Source: an uncultured Oscillospiraceae bacterium (GTDB taxonomy: Bacteria; Bacillota; Clostridia; Oscillospirales; Ruminococcaceae). From it: 64,000 nucleotides of DNA. The stretch is taken from assembly GCA_934481355.1 (NCBI GenBank), contig CAKSPH010000005.1, forward strand, positions 1 to 64,000, read 5' to 3'. The position numbers and the translations under genes were made by a program. The stretch's first letter is position 1; each line of letters begins with the position of its first letter. The notes below the pieces were generated by a model. The model was not told where the DNA came from. It did not search any database and was given only the letters and a program-made list of their open reading frames with translations. Shown here one piece after another: positions 54,485 to 62,437 of this stretch.

Positions 54485-54651
54485 ATATGGTAACCTCTAA
54501 AAACCGGTGTGAAAAGCAAAAATGGGCAGGGTGTGCCAGCTTCTAGGAAAGCCGACGAAGTAAGGCTGTATGCCTTACGAGGAGGTTTGACGACGAAGAT
54601 GGTGCGCACTGCACATTTTCGCTCGCATGAGGTTTTTAGAGGTGACCATAT
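54485..54651. repeat. Hairpin-rich repeat element, family B copy 3 (complete)
   Basis: 167 bp with 21-bp terminal inverted repeats that differ at one position (ATATGGTAACCTCTAAAAACC at 54485-54505; GGTTTTTAGAGGTGACCATAT at 54631-54651). Complementarity extends inward through CAAAAATGGGCAG and CGCACTGCACATTTTCG. The internal hairpin GTAAGGCTGTATGCCTTAC is at 54560-54578. It is the best copy for defining the family's borders. A frame with the PRKAYSLTSSAF peptide crosses it and is not a gene. Confidence 0.87.
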
Positions 54652-54674
54652 GTAAAAAATGTCTTAAAATGTAT

Positions 54675-54702
54675 ATAACCCGCACATATATGTGCGGGTT
54701 AT
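54675..54702 (-). terminator. Palindromic stem-loop after tRNA-Ser
   Basis: ATAACCCGCACAT and ATGTGCGGGTTAT form a near-perfect long stem, 3-4 nt after the tRNA 3' end. The minus-strand 3' flank (ATACATTTT) is a poor U-tract, so it may act in tRNA processing or as a leaky terminator. Confidence 0.5.
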
Positions 54703-54705
54703 AAT

Positions 54706-54796
54706 TGGCGGACAGGGAGGGATTCGAACCCTCGAACGGGTTTAATCGTTACACGATTTCCAATCGTGCGCCTTAGACCAGCTCAGCCACCTGTCC
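54706..54796 (-). tRNA. tRNA-Ser (GGA)
   Basis: A 91-nt class II tRNA with encoded CCA (54708-54706). Acceptor GGACAGG/CCTGTCC, anticodon loop TTGGAAA giving GGA, long variable arm, T-arm GAGGGTTCGAATCCCTC. Confidence 0.96.
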
Positions 54797-54910
54797 ATTT
54801 CTAAGTTATTGGAGCTTTGTTTTTTGTCGTGCTCTCAACGACTTGTTTATTATAGCACATCTTTTTTATTTTGTCAAGCATTTTCTCGAAAAAAATCAAA
54901 AAAATTTTAA

Positions 54911-54940
54911 ACCCCGCGTTATCTGGCTTAACGCGGGGCT
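54911..54940 (-). terminator. Terminator of glgB
   Basis: CCCCGCGTTA pairs with TAACGCGGGG around an 8-nt loop. The minus strand continues TTTAAAATTTTTTTGATTTTTTT. Confidence 0.85.
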
Positions 54941-54950
54941 TTTAAACGAT

Positions 54951-56789
54951 TCAGCGCTTTTTCTTTCTCGGGCGCTTCTGAGTTGTCTGACCTGCGGGAA
55001 CCTTCACAAGCTCATAATATGCCGCCGAATATCTCGGCACACTGAGCTTCACGCAGCCGTCGGAGCAAGCCGTCATAGTCCCGGGATAATGCGGTGCGCA
55101 GCCGCCGTATCTGTCCTCGGTAGAATCCAGCAGGAGCTTAAGCCGCATTCCCGCGCCGATTTCAAGCTTGTAGTCCTCCTGAAGCCGGTCGGAGAAATTC
55201 ATCACGCAGACAATAGATTTCTCGCCGGGGCAGCAGCGGAGCATGGTATAGCAGCGCTTCAGCGGGCTGCTGCAATCCAGCCAGCGGAATCCATCCGTGG
55301 TGTCGTCCCAGCGGGAAAGCGCCGGATACTGCATATACATATTGCACAACTTCTTCATAAAGTGCATGAAACCGTCGTGCATCGGATATTTCAGGATATC
55401 CCAGTCCTGCTCGCGCTTTTCATCCCACTCGCGGAACTGCGCAAGCTCGCTGCCCATGAAGTTCAGCTTCTTGCCGGGGTGGGCGTACATATACATATAC
55501 AGCGCCCTCGCCTGCGGGAACTTGTCCTCGTAGCCGCCATACATCTTCTGGATAATGGTAGCCTTGCCGTGGACATTCTCGTCATGCGACAGCGGGAGGA
55601 TATACTTCTCGCTGTAAAAATACATCATTGAGAACGTCAGCTTGTGGTAGTGGTCAACACGCTCGTCCGGCGGCGTCCGGAAATAGTTCAGCGTGTCGTT
55701 CATCCAGCCCATGTCCCACTTGTAGTCGAAGCCAAGACCGCCCTGATCCACGGGCTTAGTCACCATCGGGTAATCGGTGGAATCCTCCGCGCAGAGTATT
55801 GCAGACGGATTTATCCATTTAAGTCCCCTGTTGAGCGATTTCAGGAATCTTACGCCGCAGACGTTCTCGCCGCGGCTCGGGTCGCCCATGTAATAGATGA
55901 CGCGGCTTATTGCGTCCATGCGCAGACCGTCAAAGTGGTATTCCGTAAGCCAGTAGTTAGCCGCTGATTTCAGAAAGCTGCACACTGGACCCTTAGTGAA
56001 GTCAAAATTACAGCTTCCCCACTCGCTGAACGCAATGTCCTTGAACTCCGATTCGTAGGTCGGCGTACCGTCAAACCGGGCAAGTGCATATCCGTCCACC
56101 GCAAAATGCACCGGAACATAATCCATCAGCACCGCGATCCCGGAGGCGTGACAGCAGTCAACCAGCTTCTTGAGCCCCTCCGCAGTGCCGTAACGCGAGG
56201 TCGGGGAATAGAATCCGGTCGCCTGATAACCCCAGCTTTCATCGCAGGGATATTCGTTCAGCGGCATGAGCTCGATGCAGTTGTAGCCGTGCTCCTTGCA
56301 GTACTTTACAAGGCGCGGAGCTATCTCCTCGTACTTATACCAGCCGTTTTCATCATCCGGGTCCGTGCGCCAGCTTCCGAGATGAACCTCGTAAATATTT
56401 AATGCGTCGCCGTGCCATGTATGGCGATTCTGCATCCATTCAAGGTCGTGGAAATGGTACTCCATGTCGCGGATAATGGACGCGAATTTCGGGCGGAGCT
56501 CCATTCCGAAGCCGACAGGATCGCATCGCTCCACAACATTTCCACCGTGCAGCACCTTGTATTTGTACATCTGACCGGGCTTCGCGCCGTCTATGTACAG
56601 TTCCCAGAACTTTCCGCCGCAGGTGCGGTTCATGTACCAGTCGTTCCAGCCGTTAAAATCGCCGATGACCGATACTCCCTCGGCATTGGGCGCATACACG
56701 CGGAACCACGTTCCCTTTCCGTCATAATGAGCCCCGAGCCATTTGTAGGCGTCAAAGCAATCTCCGGCTATGAAATCCCGAATGTTCAA
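54951..56789 (-). CDS. glgB: 1,4-alpha-glucan branching enzyme
   Basis: A 612-residue GH13 branching enzyme that makes alpha-1,6 branches in glycogen. An N-terminal CBM48 domain (WFRVYAPNAEGVSVIGDFNGW) is followed by the barrel with IYEVHLGSW, HFDGLRMDAISRVIY (nucleophile Asp), AEDST (acid/base Glu) and LPLSHDENVHGKATII. The C-terminus ends in a basic KRPRKKKR tail. Other glycogen genes are not in the window. The start is TTG at 56789 with GGAGGG 6 nt upstream; no better ATG is in frame. Confidence 0.94.
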   Translation of the reverse strand: MNIRDFIAGDCFDAYKWLGAHYDGKGTWFRVYAPNAEGVSVIGDFNGWNDWYMNRTCGGKFWELYIDGAKPGQMYKYKVLHGGNVVERCDPVGFGMELRPKFASIIRDMEYHFHDLEWMQNRHTWHGDALNIYEVHLGSWRTDPDDENGWYKYEEIAPRLVKYCKEHGYNCIELMPLNEYPCDESWGYQATGFYSPTSRYGTAEGLKKLVDCCHASGIAVLMDYVPVHFAVDGYALARFDGTPTYESEFKDIAFSEWGSCNFDFTKGPVCSFLKSAANYWLTEYHFDGLRMDAISRVIYYMGDPSRGENVCGVRFLKSLNRGLKWINPSAILCAEDSTDYPMVTKPVDQGGLGFDYKWDMGWMNDTLNYFRTPPDERVDHYHKLTFSMMYFYSEKYILPLSHDENVHGKATIIQKMYGGYEDKFPQARALYMYMYAHPGKKLNFMGSELAQFREWDEKREQDWDILKYPMHDGFMHFMKKLCNMYMQYPALSRWDDTTDGFRWLDCSSPLKRCYTMLRCCPGEKSIVCVMNFSDRLQEDYKLEIGAGMRLKLLLDSTEDRYGGCAPHYPGTMTACSDGCVKLSVPRYSAAYYELVKVPAGQTTQKRPRKKKR

Positions 56790-56828
56790 GCTATTCCCTC
56801 CGTACCGTGTAAAAATGTAAAATATAGG

Positions 56829-56857
56829 TTGACAACCTCTGCTTTTTTCGCTATAAT
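56829..56857 (+). promoter_or_regulatory. Promoter reading toward the TetR gene
   Basis: TTGACA (56829-56834), 17-nt spacer, TATAAT (56852-56857), a perfect consensus. It leaves a leader of about 140 nt before the TetR start and lies inside the leader region of the divergent glgB gene. Confidence 0.75.
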
Positions 56858-56908
56858 ATATATAAATATGTAGTATATCTGAAAGCTTATTTACCTAATA
56901 CTAATTAT

Positions 56909-56937
56909 ATTATATATAATCTACTGCATTTGTTCAA
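56909..56937 (-). promoter_or_regulatory. Promoter of glgB
   Basis: Minus strand TTGAAC (56937-56932), 17-nt spacer, TATAAT (56914-56909). It gives a leader of about 110 nt that runs across the divergent TetR promoter. Confidence 0.65.
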
Positions 56938-57004
56938 GCGACAAAAACAACCATTGGTCTATTATAAGACTATTTTTAGTATTTGTCTAGTAACGGAGGA
57001 AAGT

Positions 57005-57556
57005 ATGGATCTGCGAATTCAGAAAACCAAGGCTGCGATAAAATCCGCATTTCTGGAGCTTCGGAAAAAGAAGCCTGTTGAAAAAATAACCGTCACCGAG
57101 CTATCAAGGCTGGCGGAGATCAACAAGGCTACGTTCTACCTGCATTACTCTGACATATATTCCCTTACTGATGAGATGGAGGACGAAGCAATCGACGACA
57201 TTCTTTCCGGAATACAGGGGCTGAACAAATTCTTTGACGACCCAAAGAAATACTCGCACGAGATCTTTCACGCATTCATGGAGAACCGAAAAACGCTCAA
57301 CAGCCTTTTCAGCGGCTCGCGTCACACGAATTTCCCCACCAAGACAGAGGAAAGGATAAAGGCGCGGCTTTATGCGGAATTCCCGCGGCTGAAAACCAAG
57401 CACAATGATATCGTGCTTTCCTTCATGATACAGGGGGCTTTCCATACGGTCGCGCTCAGCACCGCCGGAAGAGATACGGACGCCTCCGAGGAATTCGATG
57501 TTATTTCCAGACTGACCGATGTCATCATATCCGAGCTTGACCCGCCGTCTGAGTAA
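57005..57556 (+). CDS. TetR-family transcriptional regulator
   Basis: A 183-residue regulator. The N-terminal TetR helix-turn-helix is KITVTELSRLAEINKATFYLHY (split at residues about 25-46). The C-terminal ligand domain has no assignable inducer. GGAGGAAAG precedes ATG 57005; the earlier in-frame codon at 56930 has no ribosome site. It lies between glgB and the GH95 gene, and an inverted repeat next to the GH95 promoter could be its operator. Confidence 0.9.
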   Translation: MDLRIQKTKAAIKSAFLELRKKKPVEKITVTELSRLAEINKATFYLHYSDIYSLTDEMEDEAIDDILSGIQGLNKFFDDPKKYSHEIFHAFMENRKTLNSLFSGSRHTNFPTKTEERIKARLYAEFPRLKTKHNDIVLSFMIQGAFHTVALSTAGRDTDASEEFDVISRLTDVIISELDPPSE

Positions 57557-57564
57557 CAAAATAA

Positions 57565-57593
57565 TTGACAATGCACCAAAAACGTGTTATAAT
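57565..57593 (+). promoter_or_regulatory. Promoter of the GH95 gene
   Basis: TTGACA (57565-57570), 17-nt spacer, TATAAT (57588-57593). It starts 8 nt after the TetR stop, so the fucosidase has its own transcript. Confidence 0.83.
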
Positions 57594-57598
57594 TTGAA

Positions 57599-57626
57599 AT
57601 GTATCAGATTTTATCCATTGATACAT
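57599..57626 (+). promoter_or_regulatory. Inverted repeat, candidate operator
   Basis: ATGTATCA (57599-57606) and TGATACAT (57619-57626) form a perfect 8-bp inverted repeat with a 12-nt spacer. It covers the expected transcription start of the GH95 gene. The position suits a repressor site. Confidence 0.55.
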
Positions 57627-57639
57627 GAAAGGAACTAAA

Positions 57640-59922
57640 ATGAGCAAGACCAACCAGATATTTTTTGACGAACCCGGCGATTTCAGCCTGTGGGAGCAGA
57701 CCTGTCTGCCGATAGGCAACGGATATATGGGTGCAAGTATGTTCGGAGGGATAAAGACCGAACGAGTTGTGCTGAACGAAAAGACATTCTGGGCAGGCGG
57801 TCCCTGCGCCAACCGCCCCGGCTACTACGGAGGCAACCACCGGGACCGCTATAAATATGTGAAGCAGGTTCAGGAATACCTCGCCGCCGGAGAAAACAAG
57901 AAAGCCGAGGAGCTCCTTCCCATGCTCACCGGCGACGGGGATTTCGGCAGCTATCTTCTTCTCTGCGATATGGTGCTGGATTTCGATCTCCCCGAAACTG
58001 ACGCGGTCGGCTACCGCAGAACCCTTGACCTCGACAAGTCGCTTTATTCATGCGAATTTTCCTGCGGCGGAGTGAAGTTCAGCAGAGAAGCTTTCGCAAG
58101 CTATCCTGCAAGGGTCATCGCGTTCAGATTCACCGCTTCCGCGAAGGGCGCGCTCAATTTTACCATTTCACTTGAAAAGACCCACAACGGCACGATCACG
58201 GCTGACAACAGCACGCTTATATGCTCCGGTACAGCTGAGGACAACGGAATGCGCTATGACGCGAGATTCCGCGTATTCTCTGACGGAGCCGTTTCCCCGG
58301 ATGGCGAGAAACTCCGCGTTTCCGACGCCTCCGAAGCCGTAATATACTTCTGCGCCGCCACTGACTACGACATGAAGTTCCCGAAATACCGTACGGATAC
58401 CGCTCCGGCTTCCGTCACCATGCCGTTGCTCCATACTGCGGAAAGGCTCGGCTGGGACGCGCTCTACGAGGAGCACTACGCCGATTATTCCGCGATGTTC
58501 AGCCGTGTTACGCTCTCCCTCGGCGACAGTGAAAAGGAACTTCCTGCCGACAAGCTTCTGGAGGCCTACCGCACCGGAGACCGCGACGCAATGAACCGCC
58601 TTGAAACGCTCTATTTCAGCTACGGGAGATATCTGCTGATTTCCTCCTCAAGGGCAGGGTCGCTGCCCGCAAACCTTCAGGGCGTGTGGAACGAGAGCAA
58701 CACTCCGCCATGGTGCTGCGACTATCACATAAACGTAAACCTCCAGATGAACTACTGGGGTGCATATAACACAAACCTCGCAGAAACAGTGCCGCCGCTG
58801 ACGGATTTCCTTGACTCCCTGCGCGAACCGGGACGTATCACTGCCAGGGAATACTACGGTATCGAAAGCACTCCGGACAAGCCCGAAAACGGCTGGACAG
58901 CACACACCCAGTGCTCGCCGTTCGGCTGGACGGCTCCCGGCTGGGAATTCTACTGGGGCTGGTCTACGGCGGCTGTCGCGTGGCTCATGCAGAATATCTG
59001 GGAGCACTATGAATTTACCGGCAACAAAGACTATCTGCGCGATAAAATATACCCCATCATGCGGGAGAGCGTACAGTTCTACGTTCAGTGGCTGATTTAC
59101 GACAAGAATCAGGACAGAATGGTGTCCTCGCCGACATATTCTCCGGAACACGGTCCCGCGACCATCGGCAATACTTATGAGCAGAGCCTCATTGAGCAGC
59201 TCTTCATAGACTTCCTGAAAGCCTCTGCGGAGCTCAACACCGACCCGGAACTTGCAGGAAAAGTCCGCGAGATACTGCCAAAGCTCAAACCGTATTATAT
59301 CGGAAAAACCGGGCTTCTCAAGGAGTGGTACGAGGAGGACGAGCCGGATTTCGACCGCAGCAAGGTTCAGAAGAATCACCGCCACATTTCCCACCTGATG
59401 GGACTTTATCCCGGAAAGCAGATAAATCACTCGCGTCCGGAGCTCATGCAGGCGGCCATCGCCACGATGAACGACCGGGGCGATGAATCCACCGGCTGGG
59501 CGAGAGCCTACAAGATAAATCTCTGGGCAAGGACCGGCGACGGCAACCGCACCTATAAGCTCCTGAGAGGACTGCTTGAAACCTGCACATTCAGGAACCT
59601 GTGGGATTTCCACCCGCCTTTCCAGATAGACGGCAATTTCGGAGCCTCCGCAGGAATCGCGGAAATGCTTCTGCAAAGCCATGAAGGAGCCATTGTGCTG
59701 CTCCCCGCACTGCCCGACGACTGGCGGTCCGGTAAGTTCACCGGACTGTGCGCACGCGGCGGATTCGTTGTGGATGCGGCATGGGAAAACGGCAGAGTCA
59801 CAAAACTCCGCATTATGCCGAAGCTCGGTGGAAAGTGCATTCTCAAAGTTCCGACCAGGGACGGTATTCAGGAAATGCAGCTTGAAACCGAAAAGGGCAA
59901 GGCTCTTGAATTCAACTATTAA
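57640..59922 (+). CDS. Alpha-L-fucosidase, glycoside hydrolase family 95
   Basis: A 760-residue inverting alpha-1,2-L-fucosidase-type enzyme. The N-terminal beta domain opens with WEQTCLPIGNGYMGASMFGG and LNEKTFWAGGP. The (alpha/alpha)6 barrel has HINVNLQMNYW (activating Asn residues), TYSPEHGP (general acid Glu) and DGNFGASAGIAEMLLQSHEG. No signal peptide is seen, so it acts inside the cell, unlike many secreted GH95 enzymes. ATG 57640 is chosen because AAAGGA lies between it and the upstream ATG at 57625. Some GH95 members act on galactose instead. Confidence 0.92.
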   Translation: MSKTNQIFFDEPGDFSLWEQTCLPIGNGYMGASMFGGIKTERVVLNEKTFWAGGPCANRPGYYGGNHRDRYKYVKQVQEYLAAGENKKAEELLPMLTGDGDFGSYLLLCDMVLDFDLPETDAVGYRRTLDLDKSLYSCEFSCGGVKFSREAFASYPARVIAFRFTASAKGALNFTISLEKTHNGTITADNSTLICSGTAEDNGMRYDARFRVFSDGAVSPDGEKLRVSDASEAVIYFCAATDYDMKFPKYRTDTAPASVTMPLLHTAERLGWDALYEEHYADYSAMFSRVTLSLGDSEKELPADKLLEAYRTGDRDAMNRLETLYFSYGRYLLISSSRAGSLPANLQGVWNESNTPPWCCDYHINVNLQMNYWGAYNTNLAETVPPLTDFLDSLREPGRITAREYYGIESTPDKPENGWTAHTQCSPFGWTAPGWEFYWGWSTAAVAWLMQNIWEHYEFTGNKDYLRDKIYPIMRESVQFYVQWLIYDKNQDRMVSSPTYSPEHGPATIGNTYEQSLIEQLFIDFLKASAELNTDPELAGKVREILPKLKPYYIGKTGLLKEWYEEDEPDFDRSKVQKNHRHISHLMGLYPGKQINHSRPELMQAAIATMNDRGDESTGWARAYKINLWARTGDGNRTYKLLRGLLETCTFRNLWDFHPPFQIDGNFGASAGIAEMLLQSHEGAIVLLPALPDDWRSGKFTGLCARGGFVVDAAWENGRVTKLRIMPKLGGKCILKVPTRDGIQEMQLETEKGKALEFNY

Positions 59923-59929
59923 AACCTGC

Positions 59930-59962
59930 ACGGACAGAATGTTTTTTATGCGTTCTGTCCGT
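59930..59962 (+). terminator. Stem-loop after the GH95 gene
   Basis: ACGGACAGAA (59930-59939) pairs with TTCTGTCCGT (59953-59962). AAATTATTATG follows, so the U-tract is poor. It is still the likely 3' end of the fucosidase transcript. Confidence 0.6.
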
Positions 59963-60024
59963 AAATTATTATGCAAAAAAACTGGATTTTTTATGTTAAC
60001 CCCCTTTATTTTATTTCAAATATA

Positions 60025-60033
60025 TGATATAAT
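60025..60033 (+). promoter_or_regulatory. Extended -10 promoter of the 60.1 kb pair
   Basis: TGATATAAT is a perfect extended -10 (TGN-TATAAT). The -35 position (TTTATT) is weak. It lies in an AT-rich, near-palindromic tract about 60 nt before the start codon. Confidence 0.6.
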
Positions 60034-60092
60034 AATATTATATCATATAGCCTTCATTCATGGACGAAACGAGGGCACCCGGAGGGTAGATT

Positions 60093-60956
60093 ATGGCTTT
60101 CTGCGATTTAAAGCCGGTCAGAGTGTATGACGACGGCAGCAGCATCACTTATGTCATCGGCGAGGTATTTGCCGTTTACGGCAGCGCCCCTGTCCCGGTC
60201 ATCTATAGCTGGGATCAGGTACAGAGCGTCATTGAGGACAGGCGCAGCCTCACCATTAAAACTGAACACTGCGACTTTGTTATCCCAAAGAATCAGTTTG
60301 CACACACAGACGACTATTTCCGCGCAATAGCAATAATAGAATGCTTCCAGAAATCCGGAGGCTTTGTTTACGAGCACCAGCGCCGTATTCTTCCGCTGAA
60401 AGGAGAATACATAGAGACCGACCCCGGCAGGGACTGCTACACCGGCGCCTGCGAAATAGATGAAAACGACGCGGCTTCCACTTTCATCATGCTGATGAAC
60501 TACAAGCTGATGAAAGTGCTGTGGCTTCTTGCAATCATGATGATGCTGGTGATTTTTTTGGGGCTTCATTTGATCTTCGGAATAACCCGTGAAAATATTC
60601 TGTACTTTATCCCTATCTCAATCATCGGTGGCGGAATTGTCACACTGCTGATTTATCTGATATGCTACCTCAATGCGCGCAGGAAGTACACTGCAGCGGC
60701 TGGCTGCGACCCGGCTTCACAGGAGCTGATCACGTTTATCATCAGTCCGCTGGGATTCTCTGCGTGCGAGACCTGCATCTCCGACAGTCAGGAGCTTATA
60801 CCGTGGAACAGTTTTGACTACTTCATCGAATCCGACAAGATGTTCGTCCTGTTCAAGGACGGCATGGCGTCGGTATTTGTTCCAAAATGCGCATTTGAAA
60901 AGAAGTGCCTCGGCGGGATCTACGATATAATCTCGCTCAGGCTAGAGCAGAGATAA
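60093..60956 (+). CDS. Membrane protein with YcxB-like halves, unknown
   Basis: A 287-residue protein. Two membrane segments lie mid-protein (about residues 145-168 and 172-196). Each flanking soluble part contains a pattern W-x-x-x...I-P-K/V-P-K-x-x-F typical of YcxB-like domains: YSWDQVQSVIEDRR...FVIPKNQFAH and IPWNSFDYFIESDKMFVLFKDG...VFVPKCAFEKK. The two halves therefore look related. GGAGGG precedes the ATG. The next gene starts 15 nt after its stop, so the two form an operon. No function is known. Confidence 0.72.
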   Translation: MAFCDLKPVRVYDDGSSITYVIGEVFAVYGSAPVPVIYSWDQVQSVIEDRRSLTIKTEHCDFVIPKNQFAHTDDYFRAIAIIECFQKSGGFVYEHQRRILPLKGEYIETDPGRDCYTGACEIDENDAASTFIMLMNYKLMKVLWLLAIMMMLVIFLGLHLIFGITRENILYFIPISIIGGGIVTLLIYLICYLNARRKYTAAAGCDPASQELITFIISPLGFSACETCISDSQELIPWNSFDYFIESDKMFVLFKDGMASVFVPKCAFEKKCLGGIYDIISLRLEQR

Positions 60957-60971
60957 GGGAGGTTCGGTAAA

Positions 60972-62405
60972 GTGGGCGTTGAGATTAAAAGCGAACACGT
61001 TGACATAAACGGTACTTCCGTCCTGCTCGTTTCAGTGCGCGGAGGAAGCGCCGTTATCGGCACCTGCTCCGCAGGATACGGAGCAAAGCGCGGAGACACA
61101 TCAGCACAGACCAGGCTGTTCTACATCGGAAACAATCCGGCAATAGAGATACTCTGTCCCAACCACGGCAGCAAGAATTCCGACAAGCTGATCTCACTGT
61201 GCGGCGGATACTCGTTCATGGACGAAGATATCCATGATAAGCTTTCGGAGAGCCTTACAAAACTGAACCGCGGAGATTCGCTCACCGCAGGTCTGCATGA
61301 CGTATTTGCGCTGCTCCCCGAGGGCGTTTACACGGTCTACATAAGCGACTACTACCCCACGGACGGAGCGGGCAATTTCTTCTGGGGTGCGTATAACCTT
61401 ACGCACGAAATACACGGAACTGCCGAGCACGACCGCACCATAGGAAAAGACAAAACCTATCGTCCCTGTTTCCTTATACCGGGAGCTCCGCTTGATACCT
61501 ACGACTCCAAGATACTCAGCACGACCAATGAGGCAATCAAATCACGTACTATTCAGGGCATCGTGTATCATCTGTCCGGACTTCACTCCGTGCTGTTAAA
61601 GGGACATCACGGCGCCGTTTCCTGCGTTGACAAAAAGCTCCCGTTCAGGTGCGCCGTCATTGAAAAGATAACCGAACCATATACCGATATTTTCATGCCG
61701 CCTGCCGCCGCTCCGGCTCCGGCAGAAAACACGGAAGCTCCGGCAGACGCTCCGGAGAACGCAGAGCAGGAAACCGCACCGCAGCCGAAGCCGGTTGAGA
61801 TACCGGAGCCGGAAGGTATAACCGGATTCCGCAGCGCTTCCACAAAGATCCCGCTGGAACTTATGCCGCGCGATATGCTGAAGCTCCTTGTAGAAACACG
61901 CACGGAGTACAAACCCGACCATTACAAGTCGCTTGTAAAGAAGCTGAGCACTGTCCGGAAAAAGACATTCAGCAACAAGCTGATAGCCCGTCCGGTTCTG
62001 GAAACTTGTGAACAGATGCCGGACTGCGAAATGATGGAATCAGTCTTTGCAGTGCAGAAACTCACGCAGCAGCAGCTTGACGCGCTGCTCGCCGGAGAGA
62101 CCGAGTGCAACGGCGAGATAATTATTTCTCCGAACTTCTATTCCAGCATAGTGACCGCCTGCAACTTCCTGCAGTATTCAAATCCTAAGAAGTTCATAGA
62201 CTTCTCGCTGAATATACTCGATAATCCGGAGCTGTATGCAACGCATGAGTACATCGCAAACAGAATTTCGCGCGTCACCAGCAAAGAGGTTTACTCATAT
62301 TTCAAGAATGTCGCCGCCAACCGCGAAACGGCAGAAGAAAAGCTGCTCCCCATTGCAGAAAGGTACATTTCTTACTACGAGAAGCAGCAGAACAGCGAAC
62401 AATAA
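60972..62405 (+). CDS. Uncharacterised two-domain protein
   Basis: A 477-residue protein I do not recognise. Residues about 1-235 form a mixed alpha/beta domain (SVRGGSAVIGTCSAGYGAK, LFYIGNNPAIEILCPNHGS, YRPCFLIPGAPLDTYDS). A Pro/Ala/Glu-rich linker spans about 237-285. Residues about 290-477 are helical and charged (LELMPRDMLKLLVETRTEYK, HEYIANRISRVTSKEVYSYF). No signal peptide or membrane segment is seen. GTG start 60972 follows GGGAGG 9 nt upstream. It is followed by a terminator and forms an operon with the YcxB-like membrane protein. Confidence 0.78.
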   Translation: MGVEIKSEHVDINGTSVLLVSVRGGSAVIGTCSAGYGAKRGDTSAQTRLFYIGNNPAIEILCPNHGSKNSDKLISLCGGYSFMDEDIHDKLSESLTKLNRGDSLTAGLHDVFALLPEGVYTVYISDYYPTDGAGNFFWGAYNLTHEIHGTAEHDRTIGKDKTYRPCFLIPGAPLDTYDSKILSTTNEAIKSRTIQGIVYHLSGLHSVLLKGHHGAVSCVDKKLPFRCAVIEKITEPYTDIFMPPAAAPAPAENTEAPADAPENAEQETAPQPKPVEIPEPEGITGFRSASTKIPLELMPRDMLKLLVETRTEYKPDHYKSLVKKLSTVRKKTFSNKLIARPVLETCEQMPDCEMMESVFAVQKLTQQQLDALLAGETECNGEIIISPNFYSSIVTACNFLQYSNPKKFIDFSLNILDNPELYATHEYIANRISRVTSKEVYSYFKNVAANRETAEEKLLPIAERYISYYEKQQNSEQ

Positions 62406-62411
62406 AATTAT

Positions 62412-62436
62412 AGGAGGCTTTTTACAGCCTCCTTTT
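62412..62436 (+). terminator. Terminator of the 60.1-62.4 kb operon
   Basis: AGGAGGC (62412-62418) pairs with GCCTCCT (62427-62433). TTTTCTTATTTATTG follows. The stem ends at the stop codon of the converging dut gene. Confidence 0.78.
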
Positions 62437-62437
62437 C

